Positions 1 to 10,146 of a stretch of 64,000 nucleotides of DNA are shown here, piece by piece. Numbering within the stretch: the first letter of the stretch is position 1; every line of letters starts with the position of its first letter. Source of the stretch: Planctomycetaceae bacterium UBA2671 (lineage in GTDB: Bacteria > Planctomycetota > Planctomycetia > Planctomycetales > Planctomycetaceae). The DNA lies in the NCBI GenBank assembly GCA_002359185.1, contig DEML01000096.1, positions 93,645 to 157,644 on the forward strand. Reading direction: 5' to 3'. A program made the translations under genes and the position numbers. The notes below the pieces were generated by a model. The model did no database searches and had not been told where the DNA came from. It worked only from the letters and a program-made list of their open reading frames with translations.

Positions 1-24
1 TCAACCCTCAACCCTCAACCCTCC
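1..24. repeat. TCAACCC heptamer tandem repeat, cut by the window edge
   Basis: About three copies of the 7-base unit TCAACCC fill the first bases of the window and probably continue to the left. The same unit recurs at 13126-13180 and, in short form, at 53897-53916. Confidence 0.8.
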
Positions 25-701
25 CGTTAGTTGATAAACCAGTCACGTCTGTTAAGATGGTTTGAGGAAATTCCGTCAGATCTGTTAAGGCGACTTGTCG
101 TTGTCGAGATGGATCATGACATGACAACAAACTTAGTGGAACTGAGAGGCGTTCGCCAGCCTGAACACTTGCTCATATTTTTTTTATTAAGAATACCGGG
201 CAGCGTTCAAGATCGCCACCGCTCCAATCCTCCTGTTTCTTAGGGAGTTGGGGCAAAGTGTACCAGGACAAGACGACTGGGATGGCTGAAATCAAACTGC
301 GGGAAGAGAAATTTTCATGGTGTATCTCCTCTTCACAATTCTGGGACTGTGTCTGCTGCTGGGAATGTTCCGACATTTCCAGAGGCTCGACATATTGCCT
401 CATCAACTGGCAGACTCGGTACTCTCTCTCGGAGTAAACTTACGAGAACGTCGGTTGGTCGGGCTGCGCCGTCCTCGCGAAACTGCGTGTCAATCGGTTG
501 TATTCCGTTTCATGAACCGACGAACGAAGGATGTTTCCTGCAAACGTCCACGCTCATTACCGGATGCAACACAGAAAACGCGATCCCGTTTCAGTTTGAT
601 CACGACCCATTACAATAAAATCGACAGTCTCGTCGATCATAGAAGTGTTTATTCTGGCTGCATTTAGGTGAGCTGCACGTCTCCCGGTCGGGGTTATACC
701 G
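25..701. other. Intergenic region before RNase Y gene, no supported gene
   Basis: About 680 bases without a convincing gene. Short open frames exist on both strands (around 31-243, 317-667, and 173-406 reverse), but none has a recognisable domain or a good ribosome binding site, and they contradict one another. A small hairpin (ATCGAC/GTCGAT) lies at 620-637. The stretch could hold a long leader, an untranslated RNA or a decayed gene. I did not recognise RNase P RNA, tmRNA, SRP RNA or 6S RNA in it. Confidence 0.5.
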
Positions 702-2249
702 ATGGGAACAGAAGCATATATTTTGGGCGGAATCGCCCTGTTAGTCGGCTTGATTGTCGGCTATATGTTGGAACGCGTACGTCTGGGTGCGAGCTATCGC
801 ACCAAAGACCAGATGCTCGAAGATGGTAAGCGGGAAGCTGAAGCAATTCGCAAAAATGGAGAAATTGCCGCCAAGGAAGAAGTCCTTAAACGCCGAGAAC
901 AACTCGAAGCCGAGTTGAGTAAACAGCGAAACGAAATTCGCGATCTCGAACGCAAAATGGACAAACGCGAGTCGACGCTCGAAGACCTGCAGGAAAATGT
1001 GACCAAACGGGAGCGGATGATTGAGTCGATGCAGAATCGACTGACCGAACGCCTTAAAACTGCAGAACGCCGCGAAACCGAACTGACCCGCATCCTCAAG
1101 CAGGAGCAGGAAGAACTCTATAAAATCAGCGGCCTGAAAAAAGAACAAGCCGTCGAACGTCTGCTTGATCGCGTGAAAACTGAACTGCGAAATGAAACCG
1201 GTCAGTTGATTCTCAAACACGAGGCTGAGATTAAAGAGACCTGCGACTCGAAAGCTCGGGAAATCATCGGCATGGCCGTGCAGCGGTATGCTTCTGCTCA
1301 CACATCGGAAATTACCGTTTCGAGCATCGATATTCCCAGCGATGAAATGAAGGGCCGCATCATCGGTCGTGAAGGTCGCAACATTCGCACCTTCGAGAAA
1401 TTGACCGGTGTGGATGTGATTGTCGATGACACTCCCGGCGTGGTCATCATTTCTTCCTTTGACAGTGTCCGCCGAGAAATCGGCAAAATGGCCATGCAGA
1501 GGCTGATTCAGGACGGTCGCATTCATCCGACTCGCATCGAAGAAATTGTTACGGAATGTCAGAAGGAAATTGATGAGCGGATTATGCGTCTGGGACAGGA
1601 AGCGGCTCAGGAAGCTGGCGTTCCCGGATTGCACGAAAAGTTGATTCAACTGATGGGTCGCCTCAATTTCCGCGTCAGTTACTCGCAGAACGTGTTACGT
1701 CACTCGATCGAAGTCGCTCACCTGACCGGCATGATGGCCGAACAGTTGGGTCTCGATGGCGACCTGGCTCGTCGTTGTGGATTCACTCACGATATCGGCA
1801 AAGCAGCAGACCACGAAATGGAAGGGGGGCACCCCGCCATCGGAGCCGATTTGCTCAAACGATATTCTGAAGGCGAAGAAGTCGTCCACTCCGCAGCCGG
1901 TCATCACGATGATATTCGGCCAGACTATATTTACACTGTACTGGTCGCCGCTGCCGATGCGATTTCAGCTGCCCGTCCGGGTGCCCGTCGGGAAACTCTC
2001 GAAAAGTATGCGAAACGACTCGAAGAACTCGAAGGTCTTGTTTGTGGCTTCCCCGGCGTCGAACAGTGTTATGCCGTTCAAGCTGGCCGGGAAGTTCGCG
2101 TGATTGTCGATCCTCGGGACGTCAACGACCGCGAAGCAGCTGCTCTGGCTCGCGAAATCGCCAAAGCCGTCGAGGAGAATTTGACGTATCCGGGCGAAGT
2201 GAAAGTCGCCGTCATGCGAGAAACCCGCTCTGTCGAGTATGCTCGATAA
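702..2249 (+). CDS. rny: Ribonuclease Y
   Basis: Membrane-anchored endoribonuclease that starts mRNA decay by cleaving single-stranded RNA. The 515 residues match the family length (about 510-520). One N-terminal membrane helix at about residues 5-22 is followed by a long charged coiled coil (to about 200). A KH RNA-binding domain carries the GRIIGREG loop near residue 217. An HD phosphohydrolase domain carries the metal-binding HSIEVAH near 333 and HDIGK near 363. The order helix, coil, KH, HD is diagnostic. The ATG at 702 places the hydrophobic helix right at the N terminus, as in the family. It stands alone, followed by a hairpin that may end transcription. Confidence 0.97.
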   Translation: MGTEAYILGGIALLVGLIVGYMLERVRLGASYRTKDQMLEDGKREAEAIRKNGEIAAKEEVLKRREQLEAELSKQRNEIRDLERKMDKRESTLEDLQENVTKRERMIESMQNRLTERLKTAERRETELTRILKQEQEELYKISGLKKEQAVERLLDRVKTELRNETGQLILKHEAEIKETCDSKAREIIGMAVQRYASAHTSEITVSSIDIPSDEMKGRIIGREGRNIRTFEKLTGVDVIVDDTPGVVIISSFDSVRREIGKMAMQRLIQDGRIHPTRIEEIVTECQKEIDERIMRLGQEAAQEAGVPGLHEKLIQLMGRLNFRVSYSQNVLRHSIEVAHLTGMMAEQLGLDGDLARRCGFTHDIGKAADHEMEGGHPAIGADLLKRYSEGEEVVHSAAGHHDDIRPDYIYTVLVAAADAISAARPGARRETLEKYAKRLEELEGLVCGFPGVEQCYAVQAGREVRVIVDPRDVNDREAAALAREIAKAVEENLTYPGEVKVAVMRETRSVEYAR

Positions 2250-2266
2250 GAAAATTGATGAACTTT

Positions 2267-2307
2267 CAACACGTTTCTGGGGTCTGGCCTGGGAACGTGT
2301 TGTTTTA
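2267..2307 (+). terminator. Possible terminator after rny
   Basis: CAACACGTT and AACGTGTTG form a perfect 9-bp stem with a long loop, followed by TTTTAT, just after the RNase Y stop codon. The loop is longer than usual, so termination is inferred. Confidence 0.45.
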
Positions 2308-2373
2308 TGAAATCTCTTGGATTACGCTTCACAAATTCAATCTCAATTCACTCATCGTTATTGAACTCAACTC

Positions 2374-3870
2374 ATGACGCCACTTCCGGATTTTGAAACG
2401 TTTCAACAACAGGCTCAGGGGCAAACCCTGGTGCCTGTCTTTTGCCAAATGACGGGAGATTCTCTCTCTCCTGTCGAGGCCTATCGCAGGCTTCACAAGG
2501 AAGAACATTCCTTTCTGTTTGAGAGCGTGGTTGGAGGCGAGCGGATTGGACGATACAGTTTTATCGGCTCTAATCCTTTTCTGACGATTCAAGCCAAAGG
2601 GAACGATGTCACCATTGTCGAAAAGGGAAATTCGCGATCCCTGACCTGCGATGATCCGCTGAATCTTCTTGGCGAACTGATGGCTCCCTATCAGATGGCT
2701 CCGCATCCTCAGTTACCCCGTTTTTGCGGGGGAGCCGTCGGCTATGCGGGGTATGATGTCGTCCGCTATACCGAACATCTTCCCAATGCTCCCGAAGACG
2801 ACCGGCATGTCCCTGATATGCTGTTTGGTCTGTATAATCGCATGGTAATTTTTGATCACATCAACAAAACGATATTCGTGGTGGCGATTGCGAAAGTTGA
2901 TGAGAAATCTCTCGAAGCAGCCTACGAACAGGCCAGCGATACGCTGCAGGACTTGTGCCGTCAACTGGAATCCAATCCCAACCCGATTCCTCCAGAACAA
3001 ATACGACTCGATGATGAACGGTCTCTGGAGTGGATTTCAAATTTTGAACGCTCCGAATTTGAGGCGGCTGTAGAAGCTAGCAAGGAATACATTCGGGCGG
3101 GCGATATTTTTCAGGTGGTTCTCAGCCAGCGATTACAACTCGAAACCTCTGCCAGTGAGCTGGCGATTTATCGGGCATTGCGGGTGGTGAATCCCAGTCC
3201 GTTTATGTTCCTGGTGAAATCTCCTGAAGTAACGCTGGTCGGCAGTTCCCCAGAAATTATGACGCGCGTCGAGCATGGCGAAGTGACTGTTCGACCGCTG
3301 GCTGGAACCCGACCTCGTGGCAAAACAGTCGAGGAGGATCAGGCACTCGAAGCGGATTTGCTGGCGGATCCCAAAGAACGGGCTGAGCATGTGATGCTCG
3401 TCGATCTGGCCAGAAACGATGTCGGCCGCGTTGCCGAGTACAATTCGATTGAAGTCAAAGATGTGATGGTTGTCGAGCGATACAGTCACGTCATGCACAT
3501 CACGTCCAATGTGACAGGGCAATTACGCAAAGAGTTATCTGCATTGGATGCCTTGCGAGCAGCTCTTCCTGCAGGCACTGTTTCGGGTGCCCCCAAAGTC
3601 CGAGCAATGCAGATCATCGATGAACTCGAACGACACCGCCGCGGCCCTTATGCGGGAGCAGTCGGCTATATCGATTTCACGGGCGACATGGATACCTGCA
3701 TCGCCTTGCGGACACTGGTTAAACAGAAAAATCAGGTTTATGTCCAGGCGGGAGCCGGCTTGGTGGCCGATAGCGTTCCCTCGATGGAATACGAAGAAAC
3801 ATTAAATAAGGCTCGTGGACTTCTCAAAGCGATCTCAATAGCGCATTATCAATTGTCTGCTCATGAATAA
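2374..3870 (+). CDS. trpE: Anthranilate synthase component I
   Basis: Converts chorismate to anthranilate with ammonia from a glutaminase partner, the first committed step of tryptophan synthesis. The 498 residues have the N-terminal regulatory half ([18 protein letters not shown], the region of the tryptophan-feedback site) and a C-terminal chorismate-binding half with [35 protein letters not shown] and [17 protein letters not shown]. The LAGTRPRG signature and the full N-terminal half argue for TrpE over PabB. No trpG glutaminase or other trp gene lies beside it, so the partner must be encoded elsewhere. Confidence 0.95.
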   Translation: MTPLPDFETFQQQAQGQTLVPVFCQMTGDSLSPVEAYRRLHKEEHSFLFESVVGGERIGRYSFIGSNPFLTIQAKGNDVTIVEKGNSRSLTCDDPLNLLGELMAPYQMAPHPQLPRFCGGAVGYAGYDVVRYTEHLPNAPEDDRHVPDMLFGLYNRMVIFDHINKTIFVVAIAKVDEKSLEAAYEQASDTLQDLCRQLESNPNPIPPEQIRLDDERSLEWISNFERSEFEAAVEASKEYIRAGDIFQVVLSQRLQLETSASELAIYRALRVVNPSPFMFLVKSPEVTLVGSSPEIMTRVEHGEVTVRPLAGTRPRGKTVEEDQALEADLLADPKERAEHVMLVDLARNDVGRVAEYNSIEVKDVMVVERYSHVMHITSNVTGQLRKELSALDALRAALPAGTVSGAPKVRAMQIIDELERHRRGPYAGAVGYIDFTGDMDTCIALRTLVKQKNQVYVQAGAGLVADSVPSMEYEETLNKARGLLKAISIAHYQLSAHE

Positions 3871-3911
3871 ATGTCGACCTGATGAACTCGATTGTATAAG
3901 GTGAAGCACCA

Positions 3912-4649
3912 ATGATCTGCCAATCATTAAAACATCCGTCCACCAACACCTCTCTTATAATATTGCTATTCCTCTGCGTAATGATCTCCATTTCGACGGA
4001 ATGTCTGTCACAGGAAACAGTGGTCAAAATGGGGCCGTGGGAGTATTTGTATCGAGCATCTCCCAAAATAACCGTCTCACAAACTGACCTGGAAAAGTAT
4101 CCCCTCGAAGTCATAACCGATTTCGAGTTCTCGGGAGAACTTGAGAAGGATATTTTTCGACTGAATCATGTCATTGTCGATGGGACCTGGGGGATTGCGC
4201 AGGGAGCCCTCCATCAGGCTTCCGGTCGAAGTGCGGCTTTAAATCTTGGTTCCGCCAAAGATTTTGAATTGGAAATGGGAATTAATGCGGAAGGCGAAGG
4301 AGGCTGGTATCTTCTATATGGCTATAAAGATGGCCGTGGACATGGACTTTATAATGTCACGCTCAAAACCAGTGGCAGTCCGTGGTTCATTACACAGTTT
4401 GCTCGAAGCAAAGGGATTGAAGCCTCTGATATTGAAATTGCTCGTTACGATTGTCGCGGAAACGAGCCGCTGACCGTAAGTGTTCTGGATGGAAAATTGA
4501 CCGCTCAAATCAATCGCCGTGTTCTGATTGAAGATCATGAACTCCCCAATTATGAAGAAGGCGACATTATTCTGGGGACATACGACACGAAATACGGCCC
4601 CAAGCCCTTAAAGATCTACGGCATTCGACTCCGTCGACCTCGCGAGTAA
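3912..4649 (+). CDS. Secreted protein with a DUF1080-like fold, function unknown
   Basis: 245 residues with an N-terminal hydrophobic stretch (about residues 13-32, ending near SLSQE) that looks like a signal peptide, so probably exported. The mature part resembles the DUF1080/concanavalin-like jelly-roll proteins common in planctomycetes: a region like [15 protein letters not shown], then paired beta strands with [20 protein letters not shown], and a closing [11 protein letters not shown]. The assignment rests on pattern only, and no catalytic residues can be named. It ends three bases before the hemW start, so the two are probably co-transcribed. Confidence 0.7.
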   Translation: MICQSLKHPSTNTSLIILLFLCVMISISTECLSQETVVKMGPWEYLYRASPKITVSQTDLEKYPLEVITDFEFSGELEKDIFRLNHVIVDGTWGIAQGALHQASGRSAALNLGSAKDFELEMGINAEGEGGWYLLYGYKDGRGHGLYNVTLKTSGSPWFITQFARSKGIEASDIEIARYDCRGNEPLTVSVLDGKLTAQINRRVLIEDHELPNYEEGDIILGTYDTKYGPKPLKIYGIRLRRPRE

Positions 4650-4652
4650 ACG

Positions 4653-5837
4653 ATGTGTGATTCTGCGAAGTCTGAAACGGAAGTTCCCTCGACGTTCATG
4701 TCTCTGCCTGTCCGTTCCATTTATGTGCACGTTCCCTTCTGTGAACATCGTTGTGGATATTGTGATTTTTCGATTATCGCCAATCGAGCCGAGTTGATCC
4801 CGCGGTATCTGAACGCATTGCGGAAAGAACTGGAAACCTCTCCACATCTCGATTCACATCTCTTGGAAGTCGACACTCTTTACATCGGGGGCGGCACACC
4901 GACTTTGCTTTCAGCCAATGAACTTGAAGAGCTTTTCAGCATCTTAAGTGACTCCTTTTTATTAGCTCCTGATGCGGAATTCACTATTGAAGCAAACCCC
5001 GATGGCCTGACTGCAGACAAAATACAGGTTCTCAAATCAGTGGGCGTCAATCGTGTCAGTCTTGGTGTGCAGGCTTTCGATGATTCTCGATTAATTCAAC
5101 TGGAGCGGACACATTCAGTTCAACAAACTGAAACAGCGATTGAACTGATTCAGCAGAATTTCAGCAACTTTTCGCTGGATCTCATTTTTGCAATTCCCGG
5201 CCAAACAATGGCCGAATGGCAACAGATGCTCTTAAAAGCGATCTCTTTTCAGCCGCCTCATATTTCCAGTTATGCATTAACCTACGAAAAAGGAACTCGT
5301 TTCTGGAGTGACCGGAATAAAGGAAATTTCCAGTCGACTGACGAGCAGATGGAAGTTGAGATGTACCTGAAAACCATCTCGGAGTTGACCAAAGCCAATT
5401 ACGATCATTATGAAATTTCCAATTTCGCGAAAGCAGGGTCACAATCTCGACACAACAATATTTACTGGTCTGGCAGACCATACCTCGCATTTGGTCCCGG
5501 AGCCGCATCTTTTGTGAACGGGCAGCGACACTCCAATCATCGCAGTTCCTTTACCTGGATGAATCGACTGGAACAGAATCAATCTCCTATTGTTTCGACT
5601 GATGATTTAACAGCTGAAGAACGTGCCCGTGAACTTCTGGCCATCGGGTTGCGAAGACGACAGGGAGTTAATCTTGATGACCTCAAGAATGCAACTGGAA
5701 TTGATATCGCTGCCTGCTACGAAACTGAAATCAACGATCTGATTGAAAAAGGCTGGATTCAAAAGGAGCCATTCTGTCTGAAAATCACACTAGCTGGACT
5801 CCTGTTTGCCGATGAAATCGCTTCGATTCTAATCTGA
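4653..5837 (+). CDS. hemW: Radical SAM heme chaperone HemW
   Basis: 394 residues of the HemN/HemW radical SAM family. The cluster-binding motif C30-x3-C34-x2-C37 is followed by DFS. The CxxxCxxC form without the extra Cys of HemN (CxxxCxxCxC), plus the HNNIYW motif typical of HemW, favours the heme-trafficking chaperone over coproporphyrinogen dehydrogenase. GGGTPT and IEANPDG motifs for SAM binding are present, with a C-terminal winged-helix-like tail. An internal ATG at 4698 (MSLPVRSIYVHVPF) is an alternative start closer to the family consensus. Confidence 0.9.
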   Translation: MCDSAKSETEVPSTFMSLPVRSIYVHVPFCEHRCGYCDFSIIANRAELIPRYLNALRKELETSPHLDSHLLEVDTLYIGGGTPTLLSANELEELFSILSDSFLLAPDAEFTIEANPDGLTADKIQVLKSVGVNRVSLGVQAFDDSRLIQLERTHSVQQTETAIELIQQNFSNFSLDLIFAIPGQTMAEWQQMLLKAISFQPPHISSYALTYEKGTRFWSDRNKGNFQSTDEQMEVEMYLKTISELTKANYDHYEISNFAKAGSQSRHNNIYWSGRPYLAFGPGAASFVNGQRHSNHRSSFTWMNRLEQNQSPIVSTDDLTAEERARELLAIGLRRRQGVNLDDLKNATGIDIAACYETEINDLIEKGWIQKEPFCLKITLAGLLFADEIASILI

Positions 5838-5873
5838 TGCTTGAATTCACCCGAGAAATGGTTAAATCAACCG

Positions 5874-5902
5874 CTTCCGTTCTTGGAATCCCGCGGTATA
5901 AT
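5874..5902 (+). promoter_or_regulatory. Candidate promoter for rimO
   Basis: A perfect TATAAT lies at 5897-5902, preceded by GCGG, about 40 bases before the rimO ATG. The -35 region at the right distance (CTTCCG) is poor. Confidence 0.35.
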
Positions 5903-5942
5903 GCCTGCTTGACAAGCACTTTTACACTGAAAAAACAGATTT

Positions 5943-7364
5943 ATGACCCAACTCCCAATTCTCGATCTTACCGAACAAATCTGCACCGTCACCGAAATTG
6001 AAAGTGATGGATTTAAGGGACAATATGCGTTTGTCTCGCTCGGTTGCCCGAAAAATCTTGTGGACAGCGAGAAAATGCTGGGGACGCTGGCAGTGGATGG
6101 CTACTCCCTGGTTGCGAATCCCGAGGGGAGTGATTTTGTCATCATTAATACCTGCGGCTTCATTGACAGTTCGCGGAAAGAATCGTTTGATGTCATCGAA
6201 GAGATGCTCGAACTTAAGCGTCAGGGTAAGACGAAAGGCGTAATTGTCGCGGGCTGTCTTCCCGAACGAATTGGCGGTGACCTGCGTGCCCGCTTGCCAG
6301 AAATCGATCATGTGGTGGGTGTATTTGGACGGGATGAAATCAGCAAAGTGGCTGATCGTCTGGTTGGGCATCACAATGAGCAACGCGATCTGTTCCGCCC
6401 TGCTCCGATTCGCGCCATGGATGATCGAGCCCGCCTCCGAATTACGCCAGCGCATTACGCTTATCTCAAAATCTCTGAAGGTTGCAATCGAACCTGCACC
6501 TTCTGCTCGATTCCCAAAATGCGAGGCAAGCACGTCACAAAGCCGATTGAAGCGATTATCGAAGAAGCTCAGGAACTGGCAGCCGATGGGGTTAAAGAGT
6601 TAATTCTTGTTGCTCAGGACACCACATATTACGGCATGGATCTTTATGGCGAGGTTCGTCTTGTCGATTTGCTGAATGAACTCGAGCAGGTTGAAGGGAT
6701 TCAATGGATCCGATTGATGTACCTGTATCCTGTCAATTTCACAGACGCCCTGATCGATAAGATTGCGACATCGAGCAAGATTATTCCGTATCTGGATATG
6801 CCGCTTCAACACATTAACAGCAAAGTGCTCAAGCGGATGCAACGGAGGGTCGATCGGGATCGCACAATTGAGCTGGTCGAAAAACTGCGAACACGTATTC
6901 CCAATCTCGTCCTGCGCACCACATTTGTCGTCGGCTTCCCCGGAGAAACCGAAGAACAATTTGAAGAACTGCGGGAGTTCGTCAAGAACACCCGCTTCCA
7001 GCGCATGGGCGTCTTTCCCTATTCAATCGAACCGGGAACTCCTGCGGTAAAACTGGATGGACATCTGCCAGAAGAGATAAAGCAGCAAAGAGTTGAAACC
7101 TTGATGGCCGACCAGCAGCAGATCGCCTTCGACTTTGGCGAATCGCTTGTCGGCTACGAACTGGATGTGCTGATCGACGAAGAAGTCGAACCGGGACTTT
7201 ACCAGGGCCGCACTTATGCCGACACTCCGGAAATTGATGGAACAGTATACGTTCAGGGCGAAGGACTCCAAATTGGAGAATTCGTACCGGTCGAAATCAT
7301 AGGGACTCAGGATTACGACCTCATTGGTGTGGTCGCTTCCGATGAAGTAGACGACGAGGTTTAG
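5943..7364 (+). CDS. rimO: Ribosomal protein S12 methylthiotransferase RimO
   Basis: Adds a methylthio group to the conserved aspartate of ribosomal protein S12, using two iron-sulfur clusters. Of 473 residues, the N-terminal UPF0004 domain starts at YAFVSLGCPKNLVDSE (C35), with NTCGF and AGCLPER later. The radical SAM motif is C181-x3-C185-x2-C188 (SIPKMRGKH), and a TRAM domain closes the protein. LGCPKNLVDSE separates RimO from the tRNA enzyme MiaB. The protein carries about 25 residues before the usual family start. It overlaps or nearly abuts the pgsA frame downstream, suggesting coupled expression. Confidence 0.95.
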   Translation: MTQLPILDLTEQICTVTEIESDGFKGQYAFVSLGCPKNLVDSEKMLGTLAVDGYSLVANPEGSDFVIINTCGFIDSSRKESFDVIEEMLELKRQGKTKGVIVAGCLPERIGGDLRARLPEIDHVVGVFGRDEISKVADRLVGHHNEQRDLFRPAPIRAMDDRARLRITPAHYAYLKISEGCNRTCTFCSIPKMRGKHVTKPIEAIIEEAQELAADGVKELILVAQDTTYYGMDLYGEVRLVDLLNELEQVEGIQWIRLMYLYPVNFTDALIDKIATSSKIIPYLDMPLQHINSKVLKRMQRRVDRDRTIELVEKLRTRIPNLVLRTTFVVGFPGETEEQFEELREFVKNTRFQRMGVFPYSIEPGTPAVKLDGHLPEEIKQQRVETLMADQQQIAFDFGESLVGYELDVLIDEEVEPGLYQGRTYADTPEIDGTVYVQGEGLQIGEFVPVEIIGTQDYDLIGVVASDEVDDEV

Positions 7365-7450
7365 TTATCAGTAATCCATCCTCTGCTCCAGAAGTATCTC
7401 ACCAACCGCAGAATTCAGAACAGATCCTGAATTCTCCGAACATCATTTCG

Positions 7451-7987
7451 ATGTCTCGCCTCATCTTGTCTTTTGTGTTATTTGCCATCATTTCACTCAC
7501 TGACTGGTGGCTGACTGCAACCATCGTTTTTATTGTCGCTGTGGCTACTGATGCAGTCGATGGATATCTTGCTCGAAAATATAACCTCGTCACCATATTT
7601 GGACGCATTCTCGATCCGCTGGTTGATAAAGTCATTATTTGTGGATCATTCATCTTTCTGCAAAGCGTAACGGGCAGCGGAATTACTCCCTGGATGACGT
7701 TAGCAATCATTGTCCGCGAACTTTATATCACCAGCTTGCGTGGATTCTTTGAGCAACAGGGGATCGATTTCTCAGCTGCCTGGATAGGCAAGATGAAGAT
7801 GGTGCTTCAATCGATTGCGATTCCATTCTGCCTTGTCAGCCTGATGCCACAACTGGAAAATGTCCCCCTATTTCTGATTACTCGAGACGTCATTCTCTGG
7901 CTGACGATTGCGATCACCATTTACAGCGGAATTGAATACACCTTCCGCGGCGTAAAACTCTTCAAGCAAAAACAGAGCTCTGAATAG
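7451..7987 (+). CDS. pgsA: CDP-diacylglycerol--glycerol-3-phosphate 3-phosphatidyltransferase
   Basis: Integral membrane enzyme making phosphatidylglycerol phosphate. The CDP-alcohol phosphotransferase motif D-x2-DG-x2-AR-x8-G-x3-D-x3-D is intact (DAVDGYLARKY...GRILDPLVDK), with several membrane helices in 178 residues. The ATG at 7451 gives MSRLILSF, but the frame stays open upstream and encodes NSPNIISMSR, which matches the usual family start (N-x-PN-[IL]-x-[ST]-x-[SA]R). The true start may therefore be a rare codon such as CTG at 7427. Confidence 0.9.
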   Translation: MSRLILSFVLFAIISLTDWWLTATIVFIVAVATDAVDGYLARKYNLVTIFGRILDPLVDKVIICGSFIFLQSVTGSGITPWMTLAIIVRELYITSLRGFFEQQGIDFSAAWIGKMKMVLQSIAIPFCLVSLMPQLENVPLFLITRDVILWLTIAITIYSGIEYTFRGVKLFKQKQSSE

Positions 7988-7995
7988 TCAATTAC

Positions 7996-8067
7996 AAGCA
8001 CGAAGCGCAAGTGAGTGAGTGAGTGAGTCGACAGTATTAACAACACACTCACTTGCGTTTCGTGCTT
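7996..8067. repeat. Inverted repeat with AAGCACGAAGCGCAAG arms
   Basis: AAGCACGAAGCGCAAGTGAG pairs with CTCACTTGCGTTTCGTGCTT (one mismatch), with GAGT copies in the left arm and loop. It lies between the convergent pgsA and asnB genes and may act as a two-way terminator. Related arms occur at 42193-42250 and 42461-42479. Confidence 0.8.
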
Positions 8068-8145
8068 ATATTACTCAATCGATCGCAATGGGTGGCACCT
8101 CCCAGAACGAAATGATGGGCGTGGTAAGTTCAGAAGACCATCGAT

Positions 8146-10122
8146 TTAAAACACGCCGTTATTTGTTGGACGTCTCGCCGAAACTTCTGATGTATCGATA
8201 AACATTCGACACCAGACTTCAAGAACAAGTAACGCCCAGAGATGTTTGCTGTGATCGCACAGACCAGTGGTATGTTCTTCGACAAGCCTCTGAATTTTCG
8301 CAGGTTCAAAATAACCACGGCTCATCGCCCGTTCGCTCAACAGCACATCATGCAGTAGCGGTTTGAGTTCGTTACGGAACCAGTGATCGACAGGAACGCC
8401 GAATCCCATTTTTGAGCGTTGCAGAATCGGCTCGGGAATCAGATCGGCAAATGTATCCCGGAGAATCTGCTTGCCGTAGCGACCCTTCAACTTGTAATTG
8501 AGTGGCATGGACGTCGCCAGATCAGCGACTTGATGATCCAGAAACGGGCTCCGGCATTCGAGGCCGTAAGCCATGCTGGCGATATCGACTTTCGTCAGGA
8601 TATCATTCGGCAAATAGGAAATCTGATCGACGGCTGCAGTTCGTGAGACAAAATCGTTCTCGGCTGTCTGCTCATACAATTCTGTCATCCACTCTTCCGA
8701 GTGAAATCCGCTTATTTTTTCACGGAATCCACTCGAGTAGATGTCATTCCTGTGAGCCGCGTCAAAATAACTGATCCAAGTCATATATCGCTGCTCGGGA
8801 GAAAGAGCAGCTGTTGTCAGAAAGCGTTTCAGTCTTCGAGAGAAACTCTTCTGCTTGAGTGACGCCGGCATCTTTTGCCAGTGGGATGATTTCAAAATGG
8901 AACGTAGCGGTCCAGGCAGTCGATCAATCCGAGCCCCCAAACCGGCTGCCCGGTAGCGATCGTACCCGATAAACAGTTCATCTCCGCCATCTCCCGTTAA
9001 TGCAACTTTGACGGCTTCACGCGTGAACTCACACAGAGCCATTGTTGGAATTGCCGAGCTGTCGGCATAAGGTTCTTCATAATGCCAGACAAGTTCCGGT
9101 AGAGATTCGACCGCTGACGGAGCGACGATTTTCTCATGATGATTTGTGCCGAGCGATTTCGCAGCCATCCGGGCAAAGGAGCGTTCATCAAAATGGGCGA
9201 TGTCAAAACCAATCGAAAATGTCTCGACCGGCCGATCCAACTCTTTCTGCATTAAACCGGTGATTAATGTGGAATCGATACCGCCCGAAAGAAAGGCTCC
9301 AAGGGGCACATCACTGCGAAGTCGCAAACGGACTGCTTCCGTTAATGTCTCTTTAAGCTTTTCCTGTGTCTGAGCATAACTCAAATTGCGAGTATCCCGA
9401 CGTGTTTGCTCATTGGCAGAATCGGTACCGCGAATGGAAGTTGGTGTCCAATATTGCTGGATATCAAGTCGATTTTCCTGCCAGACAGCCGTGTGCCCGG
9501 GCAGTAATTTCTGAAACCCCTTGAGCATCGACCAGGGAGCAGGCACATATTGCCAGGTCAGAAATAGATCGAGTGCATTGGGGTCGACTTCACGCGGAAT
9601 CCCTGGTATTTGCAGAATCGCTTTCATCTCACTAGCAAAGAGCAGACGACTTTCTTCCTGCCGATAGATGAGCGGTTTCTGACCGAAACGATCTCGTGCC
9701 AGCAACATGGAGAAGTGTTTACGATCCCAAATCGCAAAGGCGAACATGCCACGAAGATGATGCACCATCTCTCGACCATAGTCTTCATAAAGATGCACCA
9801 GAACTTCGGTATCGCAATCAGTCGTAAATTGATGGCCTTTTGCTTTCAAGTCTTTTTGCAATTCGCGATAGTTATAAATTTCGCCATTGAAGACGACGCA
9901 TACCGAATGATCTTCATTCCACATCGGTTGCTGGCCAGCTGCCAGATCAATAATCGAGAGCCTGCGATGTCCCAGCCCGACTCCCAAAATAGAATTTTGT
10001 TCCCAATGCAAGCCACGGGCATCGGGGCCGCGATGCGAAAGCGTATCGGTCATCTGCTTCAGTTGTTCTTCACTGATCGAACGGGACTCTTCCGACCAGA
10101 TCGCTCCACAGATTCCGCACAT
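8146..10122 (-). CDS. asnB: Asparagine synthetase, glutamine-hydrolysing
   Basis: 658 residues. The mature N terminus begins with the catalytic Cys2 (MCGICGA), followed by a class II glutamine amidotransferase domain (SHRGPDARG, FNGEIYNY, RGMFAFAIWD), then the synthetase domain with the PPi-loop SGGIDST, LTGDGGDELFIGY and FLDHQVADLA. It could make asparagine, but in planctomycetes and exopolysaccharide loci such enzymes often amidate cell-surface sugars or peptides. The GT4 glycosyltransferase gene 24 bases upstream in the same direction favours an envelope role, which is inference. Confidence 0.93.
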   Translation of the reverse strand: MCGICGAIWSEESRSISEEQLKQMTDTLSHRGPDARGLHWEQNSILGVGLGHRRLSIIDLAAGQQPMWNEDHSVCVVFNGEIYNYRELQKDLKAKGHQFTTDCDTEVLVHLYEDYGREMVHHLRGMFAFAIWDRKHFSMLLARDRFGQKPLIYRQEESRLLFASEMKAILQIPGIPREVDPNALDLFLTWQYVPAPWSMLKGFQKLLPGHTAVWQENRLDIQQYWTPTSIRGTDSANEQTRRDTRNLSYAQTQEKLKETLTEAVRLRLRSDVPLGAFLSGGIDSTLITGLMQKELDRPVETFSIGFDIAHFDERSFARMAAKSLGTNHHEKIVAPSAVESLPELVWHYEEPYADSSAIPTMALCEFTREAVKVALTGDGGDELFIGYDRYRAAGLGARIDRLPGPLRSILKSSHWQKMPASLKQKSFSRRLKRFLTTAALSPEQRYMTWISYFDAAHRNDIYSSGFREKISGFHSEEWMTELYEQTAENDFVSRTAAVDQISYLPNDILTKVDIASMAYGLECRSPFLDHQVADLATSMPLNYKLKGRYGKQILRDTFADLIPEPILQRSKMGFGVPVDHWFRNELKPLLHDVLLSERAMSRGYFEPAKIQRLVEEHTTGLCDHSKHLWALLVLEVWCRMFIDTSEVSARRPTNNGVF

Positions 10123-10146
10123 TGTTTGCCTTTATAATCTGTCGTC

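Noticed and set aside
31..243. 70-codon forward frame near the left edge
   Set aside because: TTG start, no ribosome binding site, no recognisable domain, overlaps a reverse frame of equal quality.
317..667. 116-codon forward frame with hydrophobic start
   Set aside because: After the first 15 residues the composition is random, it is overlapped by other frames, and it has no family features.
741..1649. Long reverse frame (302 codons) inside rny
   Set aside because: Shadow of the RNase Y coding sequence; Phe-rich mirror composition of Glu/Lys-rich coil codons.
4653..5837. Coproporphyrinogen III dehydrogenase (HemN)
   Set aside because: CxxxCxxC lacks the fourth Cys of HemN, and the HNxxYW motif points to HemW.
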